From positions 7,591,155 through 7,655,154 of the forward strand of contig CM034137.1 of assembly GCA_019914995.1 (NCBI GenBank): DNA of 64,000 bases, in the 5' to 3' direction. A model generated the notes under the pieces. The model did no database searches and had not been told where the DNA came from. It was given only the letters and a program-made list of their open reading frames with translations. This document shows positions 49,801 through 62,140 of the stretch, one piece after another. The position numbers and the translations under genes are program-made. The stretch's first letter is position 1. Each line of letters opens with the position of its first letter. The DNA is from Acanthochlamys bracteata. Taxonomy: Eukaryota; Streptophyta; Magnoliopsida; Pandanales; Velloziaceae.

Positions 49801-52369
49801 TATTGATCATTTAAATTTCATAAGAGTGGCTAGTCTTAGAGGCTCAATCAGGACTATCAAGCAATCATGAGAGGGAAACATCAACTACTAGGGCATAGTG
49901 AAATTAGTTCATTCATTTAGACGGATTCCACTTCCAGTTGCTCTTGACGCTGTTGCTCAAGTATGAGGTAGCACATTACACTGTTCATTGGTGAAATTTG
50001 CTTCTGGTGATTAATTCTTGTAAATTATGATTGAAATTGGATGCATTGAGTGAGATGAAGTGAGCGATATGAATTGTTATCAAACCAATCCATTGCCTTC
50101 TGAAACTAAGTGCAAAAACTCGTAAGTTTGCAGTAATAGGTTTGTTGCATGGATTAGGATGTTCGTTTAAACGAATGTGACCCATGTACATAAGCAGGGA
50201 ACTTGAGTGTTTGAAATAATTTAATTACACGATAATATACATGAAGAATTCTTTGCATTATGTGAATATTGATCGAACGCAGAGGTTCTTCCATGATGAG
50301 TTTTTTATAAGATTAGTTCCTTTTGCTGCAGCAACTTATGCATTTTACTGTTTGGATTTGTAGATTGTCGACAACTGGGAAAAGAATAAGCCATGGCTTC
50401 CAAAAACTAGGGTAGATGAGGTATATTATTCGATGATTATAATCTATACTGTTTTGATGTAATTTAGTGCTTTGATTTGACATGAGAAATTAAAGTTTTC
50501 ATCCAATAATATCTGTTTGTAGGTACTGAGTGAAGCTGAAAAGATCAAATCATGGTTGGAAGAGAAGAAGTCCCTGCAGAAGCAGTAAGTCACATTTTAA
50601 TATAATAAGCTGCTCGTCCTTGATGTAGAGGATTTTCTGAACCTTAAAAATATTACACCAAACAGTAGTCTTTCATGTTACTCTCTACTGCTTTGGAATC
50701 ACAGCAACTGAAGAGATTTGCTAGAATTATATATTTGTATAGATATTTTGTCATGGTACTATTGATGATGCATCGTTATGTTGATCAAGTTCGTGCATTC
50801 TCTCGTAATATTAAAATGCTGAAGTATTAAAACGGAGTACATAGTGTCAATTTGGTTGCCGAAGAGAGATCGATGCGACTCTTTGATTGTGTATCTGTCC
50901 TATGAATAATCAAAGTCATCAAAGGCGAATGAGTAGGTGCAGCTTCCTTCTTCGTTTTCCTTCCACCTAAGAACAGCTAAAAAGGCGCTTGCGGTTCAAT
51001 TAAACATGTTATGCTGTTTGCTGATAATCCAAACCAGCTGTAATGAACTGTACAACTTCTGCAGTATTGCATTCAGATTGGTCCAATGTCCTGGCCTATA
51101 GATGTTAATAATCTTCAAATAATTGGGCTAATATTTGAACCAAAGAGAATGTATACTTTACTGTTTATTGCGCCTCTAATTGTAGGGGATCTTTACACGT
51201 TGCTGATGAAAGTGAACCCAAGTCAACAGCATGAGTTTAAATGTCTTAATCTACGGCACCATGTTGGCTCTTAGTGTTGACATTAATGGTAGAGAACAAG
51301 GATTTGGTTGAGTGATTACTTGATGTTTAGAGTTCAGACTCTAGTTTAAACCCCAAAAGGATAAGGGCCTTGGAGACCAGTTTGATGGGAATGAAAACAA
51401 ATTTAGTCTGAAAGAAGTGCAATGATATTTAGGATTCTCATGGAATTTCAGATTGTTATATTTAAGAAGTAGCTCTAAATCTGATATTTTAGACACCAAA
51501 AATTGGATTATCTGGTGAAGTAATAAGTATAAAGAAGAATATATAGATTCTCCTGCAACTACCTCGTGCCATACATGGCTGATGTTGATTGCAACATACT
51601 GTTAGTGTATTTGAGATATGTTGTATGTTAAAATTATTGAAACTTCAGGGAATGAAATAGGTGCAGACATGAAGTTGAGGACCTTGGGAGCAAGTTCAGC
51701 CTGAAGTGGAATGGAAGAAATTATGGAATAAGAAAATTTAAGAGAGATTGCATAAAATTTGCATTTGGAAGCAAATTTTGTGATCTAGATAAAAGGAATA
51801 ATAGATTCTGCAACAATTCGTGCAAATTTTAGTGCAGCATTGGCATCTGGGTAACATATGAAAGTTTGTCTCCGTCAGGATGTACTTGAAATAATTACAA
51901 AACATCTATGATTCTTTTTCTCTCTATGTTCCACTTAAATGATTGGATTGTTTCAGATGGTAATTTTTCTCATTATTCTTTTATTTCTTTCGTTTCAGGA
52001 CACCTGACTTCAGTTCTCCTGTTTTCACATCTGAAGAAGTATATGAGAAAGTCGATAAACTTACAGACAAGGTAGTGATAATTTTCTAGTTTGCATTTCA
52101 ACATTTCCTACGTATTTTTAGCCTGTAACTCATGTCTTCTGTATGTACTTCGCTTATAGGTTGCAAGTCTCAATAGAATTCCTAAACCAAAGCCGAAGGT
52201 TGAGAAACCTCCAAAAGCTGCTGATGAAAAGATCAACGAGAACACTACAAGCAGCTCTGACACAACCACTTCTGATGAGACTAGTTCTCAATCTGACCAA
52301 AAACCTGAAGACCCTAGCAAAGAAGCAGAAGGCAAGAGCTCAGAGAGCGAATCCCATGATGAGTTATGA
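43896..52369 (+). CDS. HSP70-17: ER-lumenal Hsp70-17 / GRP170-type chaperone (894 aa)
   Basis: Fourteen exons join in frame: 43896-44654, 45031-45263, 45946-46105, 46518-46763, 46837-46973, 47063-47402, 47492-47653, 48797-48871, 48955-49055, 49152-49221, 50364-50420, 50523-50584, 51999-52071 and 52160-52369. The 894-residue protein has a signal peptide (RFQLLIFIFLSLLSISAV), then an Hsp70 nucleotide-binding domain starting ASIDIGSEWIKVAIV. Motifs include AVISVPPYFGQAERRAV, HVIFYDMGSSST and AVELIGGATRVPKLQ. A substrate-binding-like region with a long acidic Ser/Asn-rich insert (after VPTKKKTL) and a helical lid (NWEKNKPWLPKT) follow. It ends in HDEL, the ER-retention signal. GRP170 proteins act as nucleotide-exchange factors for BiP and hold unfolded proteins. 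Plant Hsp70-17 is the direct counterpart. Motif residues appear intact. Confidence 0.95.
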
Positions 52370-53375
52370 TTTTTGGAAGGCCAATTATATACAACCAGAT
52401 AGGATGCAGGGCAAGCAATCAGGAGCAACTTCATATGTGCTGTTATTGGCCCTTGTTATTTCACCTACAGACCTTTTAGGTTGATAGAGTATAACTCGTT
52501 CGACAACGAACGAGACCAAAATAGAGTTGCAATTTTGGACGGACAAAACATTCTGGGATTTCAAAAGCACCACAGCGATCCATGACATTTTGGGCCTTAT
52601 ACCAGTTCCTTCTTTTCCCTTTATTTCGGTAGTCTCTCAGGACTGCTGCTCTTGTTTCAGCGGTGATCCTGTGTCTAGTTACAACTAGAAATAGTAATGA
52701 ATACTATTCACTGACGAAGCTAACTGCCTTTTATTTCACCCATTAATCTAAAACTAGCGATATTTTAATACTGTGTTGCAGCTTTTGAAATGTCGTTGAA
52801 ATAACAATTGTGAATGATATGCAGTAGCATTTCAAACGCAGCTTTTGTTTGTAGAATGTAATTTTAGATACACTACATATTGGCATTATTGCTTATTAGC
52901 TGAAATTATAGATGTGCTTAATCATGATCATCACTGGATAGTCAGGATTGCTTTGGGATTTCTCAATCTATATATCCCGACTCAGATGGTGATCATACAT
53001 TTTCTTTGTGGTGGCTAGTATATTATACTCTATAGCTTTAATTTGAGAGCAGATATAATTGAAAACACTTGTTTCCTGCATCTACATCTGTCAGCGTCCC
53101 AATGTTATAATATTTATGTTCTTAATCATTTCTATATAAACTACTTCATAGAGTACAGCTAGGATGATTTTCTAGGATTCCTGTTTAATTAGTTATTAGT
53201 TGGTATGTTCTATACGGTTAGCTATGCAGTTTCGTAGCTTTGTGAATTACGCGTACTGGTAGTATGTTACTGACAAGAAGCTTCTCCTTTCAGGGTTTGT
53301 GCTCTTCCATTTCGTATGGAGTGTGAGCTGTCAGAACTTAATCATTTTGTAACGAGGTAAGTATCATTCATTAAG

Positions 53376-53549
53376 TGCGTTTTTACTTTAAAATTAACTC
53401 ATTTTTAAAAATAAATTAAATATTAATATTTATTTTATATTATAAGTGAATTTTAAATTTAAAAAATAATTTTTTTATAAAAAAATAATTTATTTAATTT
53501 TAATTTATTTTATATTAAAATAAATTTTAAAAAAATGAGTTTGAACGCA
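53376..53549. mobile_element. Small AT-rich foldback (MITE-like)
   Basis: One end reads TGCGTTTTTACTTTAAAATT followed by AACTCATTTTTAAAA. The other reads TTTTAAAAAAATGAGTTTGA followed by ACGCA, the imperfect complement. The whole is 174 bp of A/T with no coding capacity. The superfamily is unknown. Confidence 0.55.
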
Positions 53550-55148
53550 TACAATAGAATTTCTACTTTTATAGGCTAGCTGAGCTACTATATGTCTATT
53601 TGTTTTGTTGCTACGCATATGTAGTTCAGAACTTTCAGATAAGAATACTCAGTCGACAGAAATGAATTAGAGAGTCTTAAAATGATTTTTTAGAAATTAT
53701 TTGTTAAAAAAATACTTTTTAATAAATTAAACTATAATACTATGCAAAACTAAAATATTTTTATAAGCCGACCTTTCTGACCTTAAACGCGTGAATAAGT
53801 AAAAGTAGTCGGGTCTAGTTAATCTAACTATAATTAACATTTAAAAAAAGTTCTTTATCATGTATTTCATTGATTGATATGGATCTAGCTCGAACAGTGT
53901 TGTTAGTTTCCAAGTAAAAAAAGGAAAATGAAACGCATCGTATCATCAACAGCTTTGATTTATTTTTCTCGAAAAAGAAAATTATATAAACCAGCGGATT
54001 TCAACCTTCAATGCCTGTTCTCCAAGAAGGATACCATAACCATTTCGTGGATGATTGCTTGCAGCGGCTTTTAGTTGTTGTTTCTAACACTAGATAGCTA
54101 GGGTTTTTTGGCGTTCATATTATTTATTTTGTTCTTAAATTTATTTGTTGTTCTTTCTATAAATACAGAAACTCAAAAAGAAAGAAGGGAAAATGATAAA
54201 TAATAACAAATACTAATTAGCACGCAATGAAAGCCCATTTTAGATAATGGGTCCCACAAGAGAGGAATCTCAGACGTGCGGGCCCGTCAGATCCGCCGTT
54301 CTTTCTGCTGCCCTGCTCTTTTTATCTCTTGCAGTTATTATTCTCCTTGTTGATCTTCTTGTTCCTTTTTTTCCCTCTTTTTCTTTTAATTGTTTCAAAT
54401 ATTTTATTTCACTCACTTTATCAACCCTTAGTATAATCTCACAAAATTTTTGGGGAAAAAAGAAACAACATCATAATGTAAGCTTTCTTTGCTATCTACT
54501 TACTATAAAACTGGTAGAATTTTGCTCAAGAGTGTTTCAAAAATTTCATTTGAACTGTTTTAATTTTCAGATTGTTCTTCTGACTAAATTTTAAACTGAA
54601 AATAAAAAAATATGTATATAATTTGAAGTCCTCCTATCTTTTTTTTTCTTTTTTTCTTATTGTAGTTTTATTGGGTTTCAGCATTGATGGTTATTATTGT
54701 GTTCACTGCTACAAATTTAAATTTTGGTATCTCCTTGTGGCTTGCATTTAAATTTATTTTTTGCATTCTTTTGTATCCAAAAGTTAATTTATTATACTTT
54801 TTTTGTATTTTAATATTTTATTTCTTTAAACACTCGCTTGCTAAAAAATTACTTCCTATAAAAAGAATATACCTTTGGTAGTTCTTGGGTTTCCCTCTAT
54901 CATTCTTATACATCTTATTCACTTTTTCTAACTCTTATATATTATTTTGTTATTTTATTTATTATATAATTCATTATCTAACTCGTGAGTTCTGATTATC
55001 ATTCATTCTCTAACTCTAAGTTCTTCCTCATATCTATATCCATGCCAGCTAAACAAGTTGCAACCTTTAAATAAACAAAATTAGCACAAGTGCATTAGAC
55101 TATATTAACACTTTTTAAATACCTTCTCTCATAGTCACCGCCTTCCCC

Positions 55149-55156
55149 TTTATATA
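55149..55156 (+). promoter_or_regulatory. Likely TATA box of the bHLH gene
   Basis: TTTATATAC lies about 110 bp upstream of the start codon in a region that is otherwise C/T-rich (CCGCCTTCCCC just before). The position suits a core promoter. AGCTAGCTAG repeats in the leader (about 55237-55248) are incidental. Confidence 0.45.
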
Positions 55157-55259
55157 CATGCGAGCTATTGACACTTCAGTCTTATTGATCTCTCCTTATT
55201 AGTTTCCTACATAAGATCAAAGCATTAGTAGTACCTAGCTAGCTAGTTTGATATTGCCA

Positions 55260-56785
55260 ATGGCGTTTGTGAAGCGAACGTTGCAGGGTTCACCGTCTCT
55301 CCAAGCATTGGATCCTTCAACAACAACAATGGAGTTGTATGAAGGAGGGAGTTCTGAAACTCTAGGGTTTCAGTTTCCATTTATGGAATTACCAACTAGC
55401 TCATTATCGCCAACAACAACCAGTTCCCTGAGCTTAGCCACTACTTATAACAATAACAACTACCACTCATCATCAACAACAGAAGCTGCTGCTGCTGATG
55501 AGCCAGTTCTATGCTTTTTAGGCAGCAACAACACTGTTCTTGATCACTGCAAAATTTTCAGCTCTTCTCCATCAGTGTTAAACTTTGAGCGTGGAGTTAA
55601 TCACGATTACCTGAATAGTTATACTAAGAGCATCCAAACTCTCAAAGCAATTGATCATGAAGAGAAAGAGTGTGATGGTTGGATTGATGCGATGGATCAG
55701 AACTGCTACCAGATGATTGGTAATATCTCGTCTTCGCCTGTGAAAGATCACCAAAGAAGCTTTGACATTGCAGCAGCTGCAGCAATAAGCACTACTACTT
55801 ATGGTGGTTCTCTAGTTAATAAGGATAGTCTCAATACGGAGGAGCGTTTTCAGTTGTTGTATCCTGCAACATCTGGTGTTGATACTATCCAAGGGACTGC
55901 AGCAACCCTTGAGAGATCACCCCAAAAGCGCCCCCTAGTGAATTCCATGGTAATTACGTGCTGAAAATTAAGTAGTATCAAATATTTCTTTTTCCGCTTG
56001 GGGTTAAGGTAGAACAATCTCATTAATTTCCCAACTTGAATGTTGCAGAATTCAGATGAGCATTCGGCAAAGAAACAATTGGCAAGTTGTAAGAAGCCGA
56101 AGAACAAGCAGCCAACTTCATCCAAAGATCCACAAAGTATAGCTGCAAAGGTATATATATGCATGTAATGTAGTAAAATTTGTAATAATTTAGATATTAT
56201 ATATATGAAATTTTCTAGAATTTCGACTAACAAAAGTGTTTCTTGTATATATTAGAATCGAAGGGAACGGATCAGCGATAGGCTTAAGATTTTACAAGAA
56301 CTTGTTCCTAATGGCACAAAGGCATGCATATAATTTATTGATTTTCTCTAGGATTAAATTTATCTTGTATCTAGTTTCGTATTTTATTTACGATAACAAT
56401 TTGCATGCGTTGATGTTTATGTACAGGTTGATTTAGTTACAATGTTGGAGAAAGCAATCAGCTATGTCAAGTTCCTCCAGTTGCAAGTGAAGGTGAGATA
56501 TTAATATATATATTAGTTCTTAAAGCTTTGTATTTTTGAGTTGCTTAATTTTTTTGGGTTGCTAATAAACATTTAAATTTTAATAATTCTCATATACAGT
56601 AACTAAAATTTCGAACAATATAATTTCAATTTTTAAGTACTGATTTTTATAATATAATTCGGGTGCTGCAGGTTCTGGCAACTGATGAATTTTGGCCAAC
56701 GCAGGGAGGAAAGGCACCAGAAATCGGGCAAGTTAAGGAAGCCATTGACGCGATCTTATCGTCTTACAGGCAAAAAGATTCATGA
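55260..56785 (+). CDS. RSL1: bHLH transcription factor of the RHD6/RSL1 clade (345 aa)
   Basis: Five exons: 55260-55949, 56049-56150, 56256-56321, 56427-56492 and 56672-56785, joining to 345 residues. The N-terminal 230 residues are low-complexity and poorly conserved, as usual. The bHLH begins KDPQSIAAKNRRERISDRLK (basic region with Glu and Arg contact residues) and continues ILQELVPNGTKVDLVTMLEK and AISYVKFLQLQVK. The C-terminal extension VLATDEFWPTQGGKAPEIGQ, VKEAIDAILSSYR is the class VIIIc signature seen in RHD6 and RSL1. These nuclear factors start root-hair development by switching on RSL4-type genes. The third intron begins GC (AAAG/GCATGC) instead of GT. An upstream TTG frame extension was ignored because the ATG at 55260 starts MAFVKRTLQG. 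It could be either RHD6 or RSL1. Confidence 0.92.
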
Positions 56786-57589
56786 TCGAAGCAATAAGAC
56801 CCTTTTTAGAAGACGAGAAAAAAAGAAAACCAAAATCATAGAAGAACTTTCTACTGACTTTAATTTGTTTTGCGCTAGTTCAATCTTTTTTTCGTTTTAG
56901 ATGTTTTTAGAATTATGATGTTATCAAGAAATTAATGTAACTGAAGCTTCAGAAAAAAAAAACCTCAAATTAAAAGAGTTTTTTTTTTTTATGAGCTTTG
57001 TACATTTTTTTTCTTCTGTTGGAGAAAATATATCTACGTATATATAGAATAATGAAATAAAATAATTTGTTTTTGTCTTGTTAGGTAAACATTTTTATAT
57101 AGTGCATAAAATATACAAGTGTGTATATTTCTGGAATGTAGATTGATGTCCAGCATAGTTCATCAAGCAGTTGACCTCACTGAACGAGTGCTTAAGCACT
57201 AATTATAAGTATATGAGTTTCCAAGGTTCTTACTTAAATATTTTTGTACCCATTGTTTTATGCACACATATATTTATGTTTATATTTTTTCTTATCTTAA
57301 TTTAATTTGTCAATTGACACCTTTCTAATTAATAGATTGATTAGGCTTCTAGAATTGTTTCTTCTTCTTTAATATAATTATATACATATATGCATATGTT
57401 TATATACACTCTATATAGAAACCTTTTTTTTCTCAATTTTGCGTGTATATGTATTAAGTAATATTATTAATACGTATATATATTGAGCTTTTACAATTAA
57501 TGGCATATGTATTATGAATTATTTTTAGGAAACTAAATCCCAAGTCATCATGCATGAGATTTTATTAATTAAATAATAGTTTAGATCTC

Positions 57590-57823
57590 GTTTGGCAGTA
57601 CGTTTGGACAGAGTTTCGATCTAATTTTTTATTTTTTATTTTTTAATAAAATTTTTGTTAATAATTTATAAATTATAAAATTAATTTAAAGAATATATAA
57701 AAACTTTTATACTATAAAATTTTACTATTTTTATTTTTTAAAAATAGAACTATTTATAGATATTACAAATATTTTGTATTTTATAAAAAAATTATTTTAT
57801 AAAAACACTTTAAAGCATCCAAT
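57590..57823. repeat. AT-rich MITE-like repeat copy
   Basis: Begins CGTTTGGCAGTACGTTTGGA and ends AACACTTTAAAGCATCC. The inside consists of TTTTTTATTTTTTAATAAAA, TATATAAAAACTTTTATACT and AAATAGAA blocks like those in other family members. It is non-coding. Confidence 0.45.
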
Positions 57824-59862
57824 GTCAAAGAACAACTATGGCAAAATTCATTATTATACAAAAAAAGGTACAAGTATAAGAGCATAAAAACAGAAGTAGA
57901 AGAAGAACTCTGCAAGAAGCTTCTTCCTGGTGTTGTCAACCAAAAACCCTAATTTTTCATTTCATTCATGCTTACATTTGCTGATATTAAAAACATACTC
58001 ACATGGCACATGTGTTTCCCTAATCTAACGCAACGAAGAAAAGAAACTACATGTACATTCCCAAAAAAGTTCAATACTCATTAAACCTTATATACATTGT
58101 TAATAACTCACAAAAAACTATAAACCGCTCTTCTCCTTCTAATTGAAGGTCCCATAAATTTATTCGGATCGAATAATTATAATTTATTTTATATTCTCAA
58201 AATTTGGTGCATTTTTTGTGTGACTGTTTTATCGTTTTGATCGAACGACTAAATTAAAAAATTATTAAAAAAGTATTCATAAAATGAGTTTCTCTATTAT
58301 TTCCTAAGTAATTAAAAAAGGAAAACAAAAAAAAAAACATATAGTGCATTGCGTTGTGTGCTTCCCCTAAGAAGTAGAATTCATGTTTTTCCTAGGGAAG
58401 TTAATTGTCACCGTGTGAATCGCTCCGGCTGCCACTCCTGATCGTCCGATGAGAAAATCAACGGTGGCGATTGCGTTGGTGGTGGCTAATCTTCCACCAG
58501 AAATTTGTCGAATTATTTATTTAAACAGATCCCTAGGAAGATTTGTGGGATTTTGACAAATTTTAACTAATAATTTAACTAAGTTATCTATATTAATTGT
58601 GTTGTGTTTCTTATGATAAAGTATTAAATAATAAAGGCAAGGGCATCCAAAGGAGATCAATTAGCTAGAAACATTAATGATTGATATCTATATACTTTAA
58701 TTTTTATTAAACATAGCATTAGTAAACTAGTTATTTATTATCCTAATTAAAAATTTTTGGCAGGTTATACAGTTAAGCTAATTAATAATTAGCACTTTGT
58801 GTTAATTCTCATCACATGAAACCATGTAGGTTGCTTCTTAAACATGTTTATTATAACGCTATAAAATAAAGAAGTATAAGAAAGATTTCAAGTACAAGTA
58901 TGTCTATGTTCTCTCAATAATAATTAATAACATTAGCTATTTGTGTATTTTTCAATATTAATTTATACACCACTTATATATCGTCTATATATATAGACAC
59001 TTAAAAAATTTTAAATTATAAAAATATATATATAGTAAGATCTTCGTATTATTTATTTTTATAGATTAAAATAATAAAATTTGTTTATCAAAATAAGATA
59101 AAAACTTTTTTATTTTAAATTTTTTTTTTCATAAGCACATTATATTCTTTCTAAAAAAATATAGAAAAATTCGTGATCGTCCGATCGCTTGAAGGATACA
59201 TAAATCAGTATAAAAGAGAAAATACCTACATACTATATGTGTACGTATAAGTATGAATTACAATAGTAAGTAAGTCTGCATACATTAAATGTATCTTATT
59301 TTGCATGTGGATCATTATATAATGACCACATGCATGACTCAAACCGTCAATCACTATAATTTTATTTAATTAGCTACGTAAATTTAGTAACATTATCGAT
59401 CTATACTAAGTTGTTATATTACTAGAATGACATACATGTACATACGTCAACGGAGGCATGCATACATAATAAATGCATGCATGTGAGATCTTAATTAGGA
59501 GAGAAGTAGCTAGCTAGCTAGGAGTGTTCTGTGACGAGCCCTCACGTCTTCTGCATGAACATGAAGATATTATGTAAAATTTCATGCTTTCGATCGATCG
59601 ATCGAATGAAGAAAGTAATTAAGAATAAATCTATCCTTATAATCTTAATTAATGCGTTAATTGCGAATTAGAACAGAGATTGATTGAATATATATGTATA
59701 AAGAAAAAAAATAATGTATATGCATGCACGTACGACGTAGGTTAAATTACTAATGTCAATGCATGCATGCGGGGGCGATCATGCGTGTGTGTGTGTATAT
59801 AGAGGCTGCTTTAACTCATTAATTAACTATTTTACTTCGTCAAGTAAACTAGTTATGAGAGC

Positions 59863-60064
59863 GTTTAAGAGTATTTATACAATAAATTTTTTTTAAAAAT
59901 AAAAAATAATTTTATTTTTTTATTTTTAAAAAATAATAATAAATTATAATAAAAATATTTTATTTTGTAAAATTTTTTATATTTTATAAATTTACTAAAT
60001 ACTTATAAAATATGTATTGAAAAATATGAAATTAAAAATTAAAAAAAAATATACGAGAAACGCA
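59863..60064. repeat. AT-rich MITE-like repeat copy
   Basis: The segment runs from GCGTTTAAGAGTATTTATAC to ATATACGAGAAACGC, so the two ends are a loose inverted GCGTTT/AAACGC pair. The interior matches the block order at 63555-63793. No coding capacity. Confidence 0.5.
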
Positions 60065-60599
60065 ATCACAGACTCCCCTATATACATGCATCACATGAAA
60101 TTAATAAAATACAAATATATATATCATGGTTTCATGTAGTGGCATTTCATTGCAATAATATCTTGATAAAAAAATTAATAAAAATAAATTTTAATTGAAC
60201 TAAAATTTTATACATATATTTTTAATTTATAATATTTTATATATAACGAAATATACTGGTAGAAATTGAATTTATTTTCTCGCATTTTATGTGGAACATG
60301 TTAATTAACATTCTCTAATATAGCATTTAGTTTGTGGATAAAATAATTTTGATGAGAATTAATTAAGCGTATCCACATGCTTGCTAGCTACGGCGATTGA
60401 TCGAATCATTAATTAACGATCACATTTTGTCTTTCATTTTTAATTACCTAATGGAATCTTTTGCACTTATGCTAATGTTATGTTTTATATAATCAAATGA
60501 TTATTACTTGTTAAAATTGCATTAATCATCTAACTGTAGTTAAATAAAGAATGAACATAAGTATTCAAAATAAAGTTGGTTACTAAGGTTCCGCCCAAG

Positions 60600-61435
60600 C
60601 CCAAAAAAGTGAATGGGCCTTCTGATGATTAATTTTCACATTCACATGACTATCATCTTCTGATAATTCCACATTTACATTCACATAATATTTACAAATT
60701 TGACAGACCAGTGAGCAGAGAGCTAGCAAAGCTCACTGCAAGGAGACCAGTGAGGCAGTGAGCTATGCTAGCTCACAAGTGAAATACTCTTCCATTGGCA
60801 TTTGCCTTCCCAACTGAATGCTCAGGTGAGTTTTGCAAGCATAGCTGGCTGGAATTCACAACATCATCACATTCACATTCACATAACTGGACAACTGACA
60901 TTCACATTCACATGGCATTGCAATATTATTAAGCACTTACTGGAATTTTTTCTGATTTCATTAACCAAAAGAATTAAGATTTGATTACACGTTTGCATAA
61001 CTTGTTCAGAATACATTGTAAAGTGAAAAGCATTACATCCAATAATCCTAAACTACTAAATATAAATCGTCTCTATTGGAAAGTAATGCAGCAATGTATA
61101 CATCTCCAGCAGATGTGGGCTTGGCTGCAATCCAGTTCCTAGTTGTTATCTCTTGCAGGTGTTGTCTGTTGCTATTCTTGTTGTTGTCTCTTGCTGGTGT
61201 TATCTCTTCTATGCTTGTTGTTGTCTCATGATGTCTTGTTGTCATTGCTATTGTCTCTTCCTGCATTCCCAGCAAGCTCCACAAACCTACAAACCATTTA
61301 AACACATCAATCAACAAAATTCAAACCAAATAACAAGCATAGTTATTATCAAATTGTTCCAATAGCATCAATCAATTATGCATAGCTAAAAACGGAGATA
61401 TGCCACATCAAAATTGTCATTCACATTCACACACA
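60600..61435. repeat. Cluster of CATTCACATTCAC motifs and short palindromes
   Basis: TTCACATTCACATGAC occurs at 60635, ACATTTACATTCACATAA at 60670, CACATTCACATTCACATAA at 60868, a further copy at 60899 and TCATTCACATTCACACAC at 61418. Between them are the perfect palindrome GTGAGCTA/TAGCTCAC (about 60757-60775) and duplicated GACCAGTGAG sequence. Clustered short motifs like these are seen in subterminal parts of hAT or CACTA transposons. No transposase is visible here. Confidence 0.4.
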
Positions 61436-61479
61436 ACACAGCATGAAATTAAAACAAAATACACATACCAGTGCATTTA

Positions 61480-62140
61480 CAAAGCTATCGGCCGCAAGTG
61501 AAGCTCTCCGGCTGCAAAAATCTGCAGTAGGCGAATTTGATGATGTTAAAAGATTTTAAAAACTTTGGAACGGTAAAATCACAACACTGCAACAAAAAAG
61601 GGTCCAAAAAGCTACCTGAATTTCGATTCGTGGCTGGCATTCGAACGCTCTGGCCGTAAGGAAGGACGGCCGACGAACTGCGACGAATCCTGAAAATGAA
61701 CAAGATAGAAGGCATAGAAGAAGGAAGACAAGAGAAATTCAAGCTTGGTTAGCCCTAATCTCGTTCGTCGGCGGCGATCGAACGCTGGGCCGACGACGAA
61801 CGAAATGCTAAGGTTTGAAACGGGAACGGAAGGGAAAAGAGAGTGATTAGAGAAGGGAAAAGAGATGAAGGAGAAGCGAACCTGCGCCGTGGGGGACGAA
61901 GGCGGCCGGGAGGGATCGGGCTCGCGCTCGCGGGAGGGAGCGCCGAGCTCGCGGAAGAAGAGAAGAAAAGAAGAAAGCAGCCCGAACGGATCGATTTTAC
62001 GAAGGAGATTACGAAAATGCCCTCGCGTGATGTTAATCGCGCGTGTGTGTTGTGGACCGTCCAATCTTGATCGGACGGTCCACAACGCGATCTGCGCGGA
62101 TTTGCGCAGTAAATCCGATCTGTGCAAATCCGAACCCAAT
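61480..62140 (-). mobile_element. GC-rich CpG-dense segment, possible transposon end or old leader
   Basis: A sharp rise in G+C and CpG (for example GCGCTCGCGGGAGGGAGCGC) in otherwise AT-rich DNA. On the minus strand a 175-residue frame is open (61612-62139), but it is Ser/Arg-rich with no domain. The segment borders a 14-bp hairpin at 62049-62086. It could be the 5' leader of a transposon or of a lost gene. The assignment as mobile is a guess. Confidence 0.3.
62049..62086. repeat. Perfect 14-bp inverted repeat (hairpin)
   Basis: GTTGTGGACCGTCC and GGACGGTCCACAAC face each other across a 10-base spacer. GCGCGGATTTGCGCAGTAAA and GATCTGTGCAAATCCGA next to it form a looser second duplicated motif. 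It may mark a transposon terminus. The GGACGGTCCA core also occurs singly near 7550. Confidence 0.65.

Larger units (their letters stand above)
52370..55259. other. Intergenic region
   Basis: 52370-52800 is HSP70-17 3' UTR and terminator. A MITE-like foldback is at 53376-53549. At about 54247-54300 there is a GC-rich TCP-type promoter fragment (GGTCCCAC, GCGGGCCC) with no good gene after it. 55140-55259 is the bHLH core promoter. Confidence 0.55.
56786..60560. other. Gene-poor AT-rich region
   Basis: 56786-57100 is the bHLH 3' UTR/terminator. No other gene could be supported. Two MITE-like copies are marked separately (57590-57823, 59863-60064). 59250-59840 has several CATGCA (RY) motifs and GATC/CTAG runs. 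58380-58500 is somewhat GC-richer and might be a fragment of an unrelated gene, but I could not place it. Confidence 0.55.

Noticed and set aside
54247..54594. 115-codon frame starting MGPTREESQTCGP
   Set aside because: The first codons coincide with a TCP-type promoter stretch and the rest is hydrophobic AT-rich text with no family match.
61612..62139. 175-codon minus-strand frame in the GC-rich block
   Set aside because: Arg/Ser/Pro-rich without a domain; overlapping frames are open on both strands, as expected in CpG-dense DNA.
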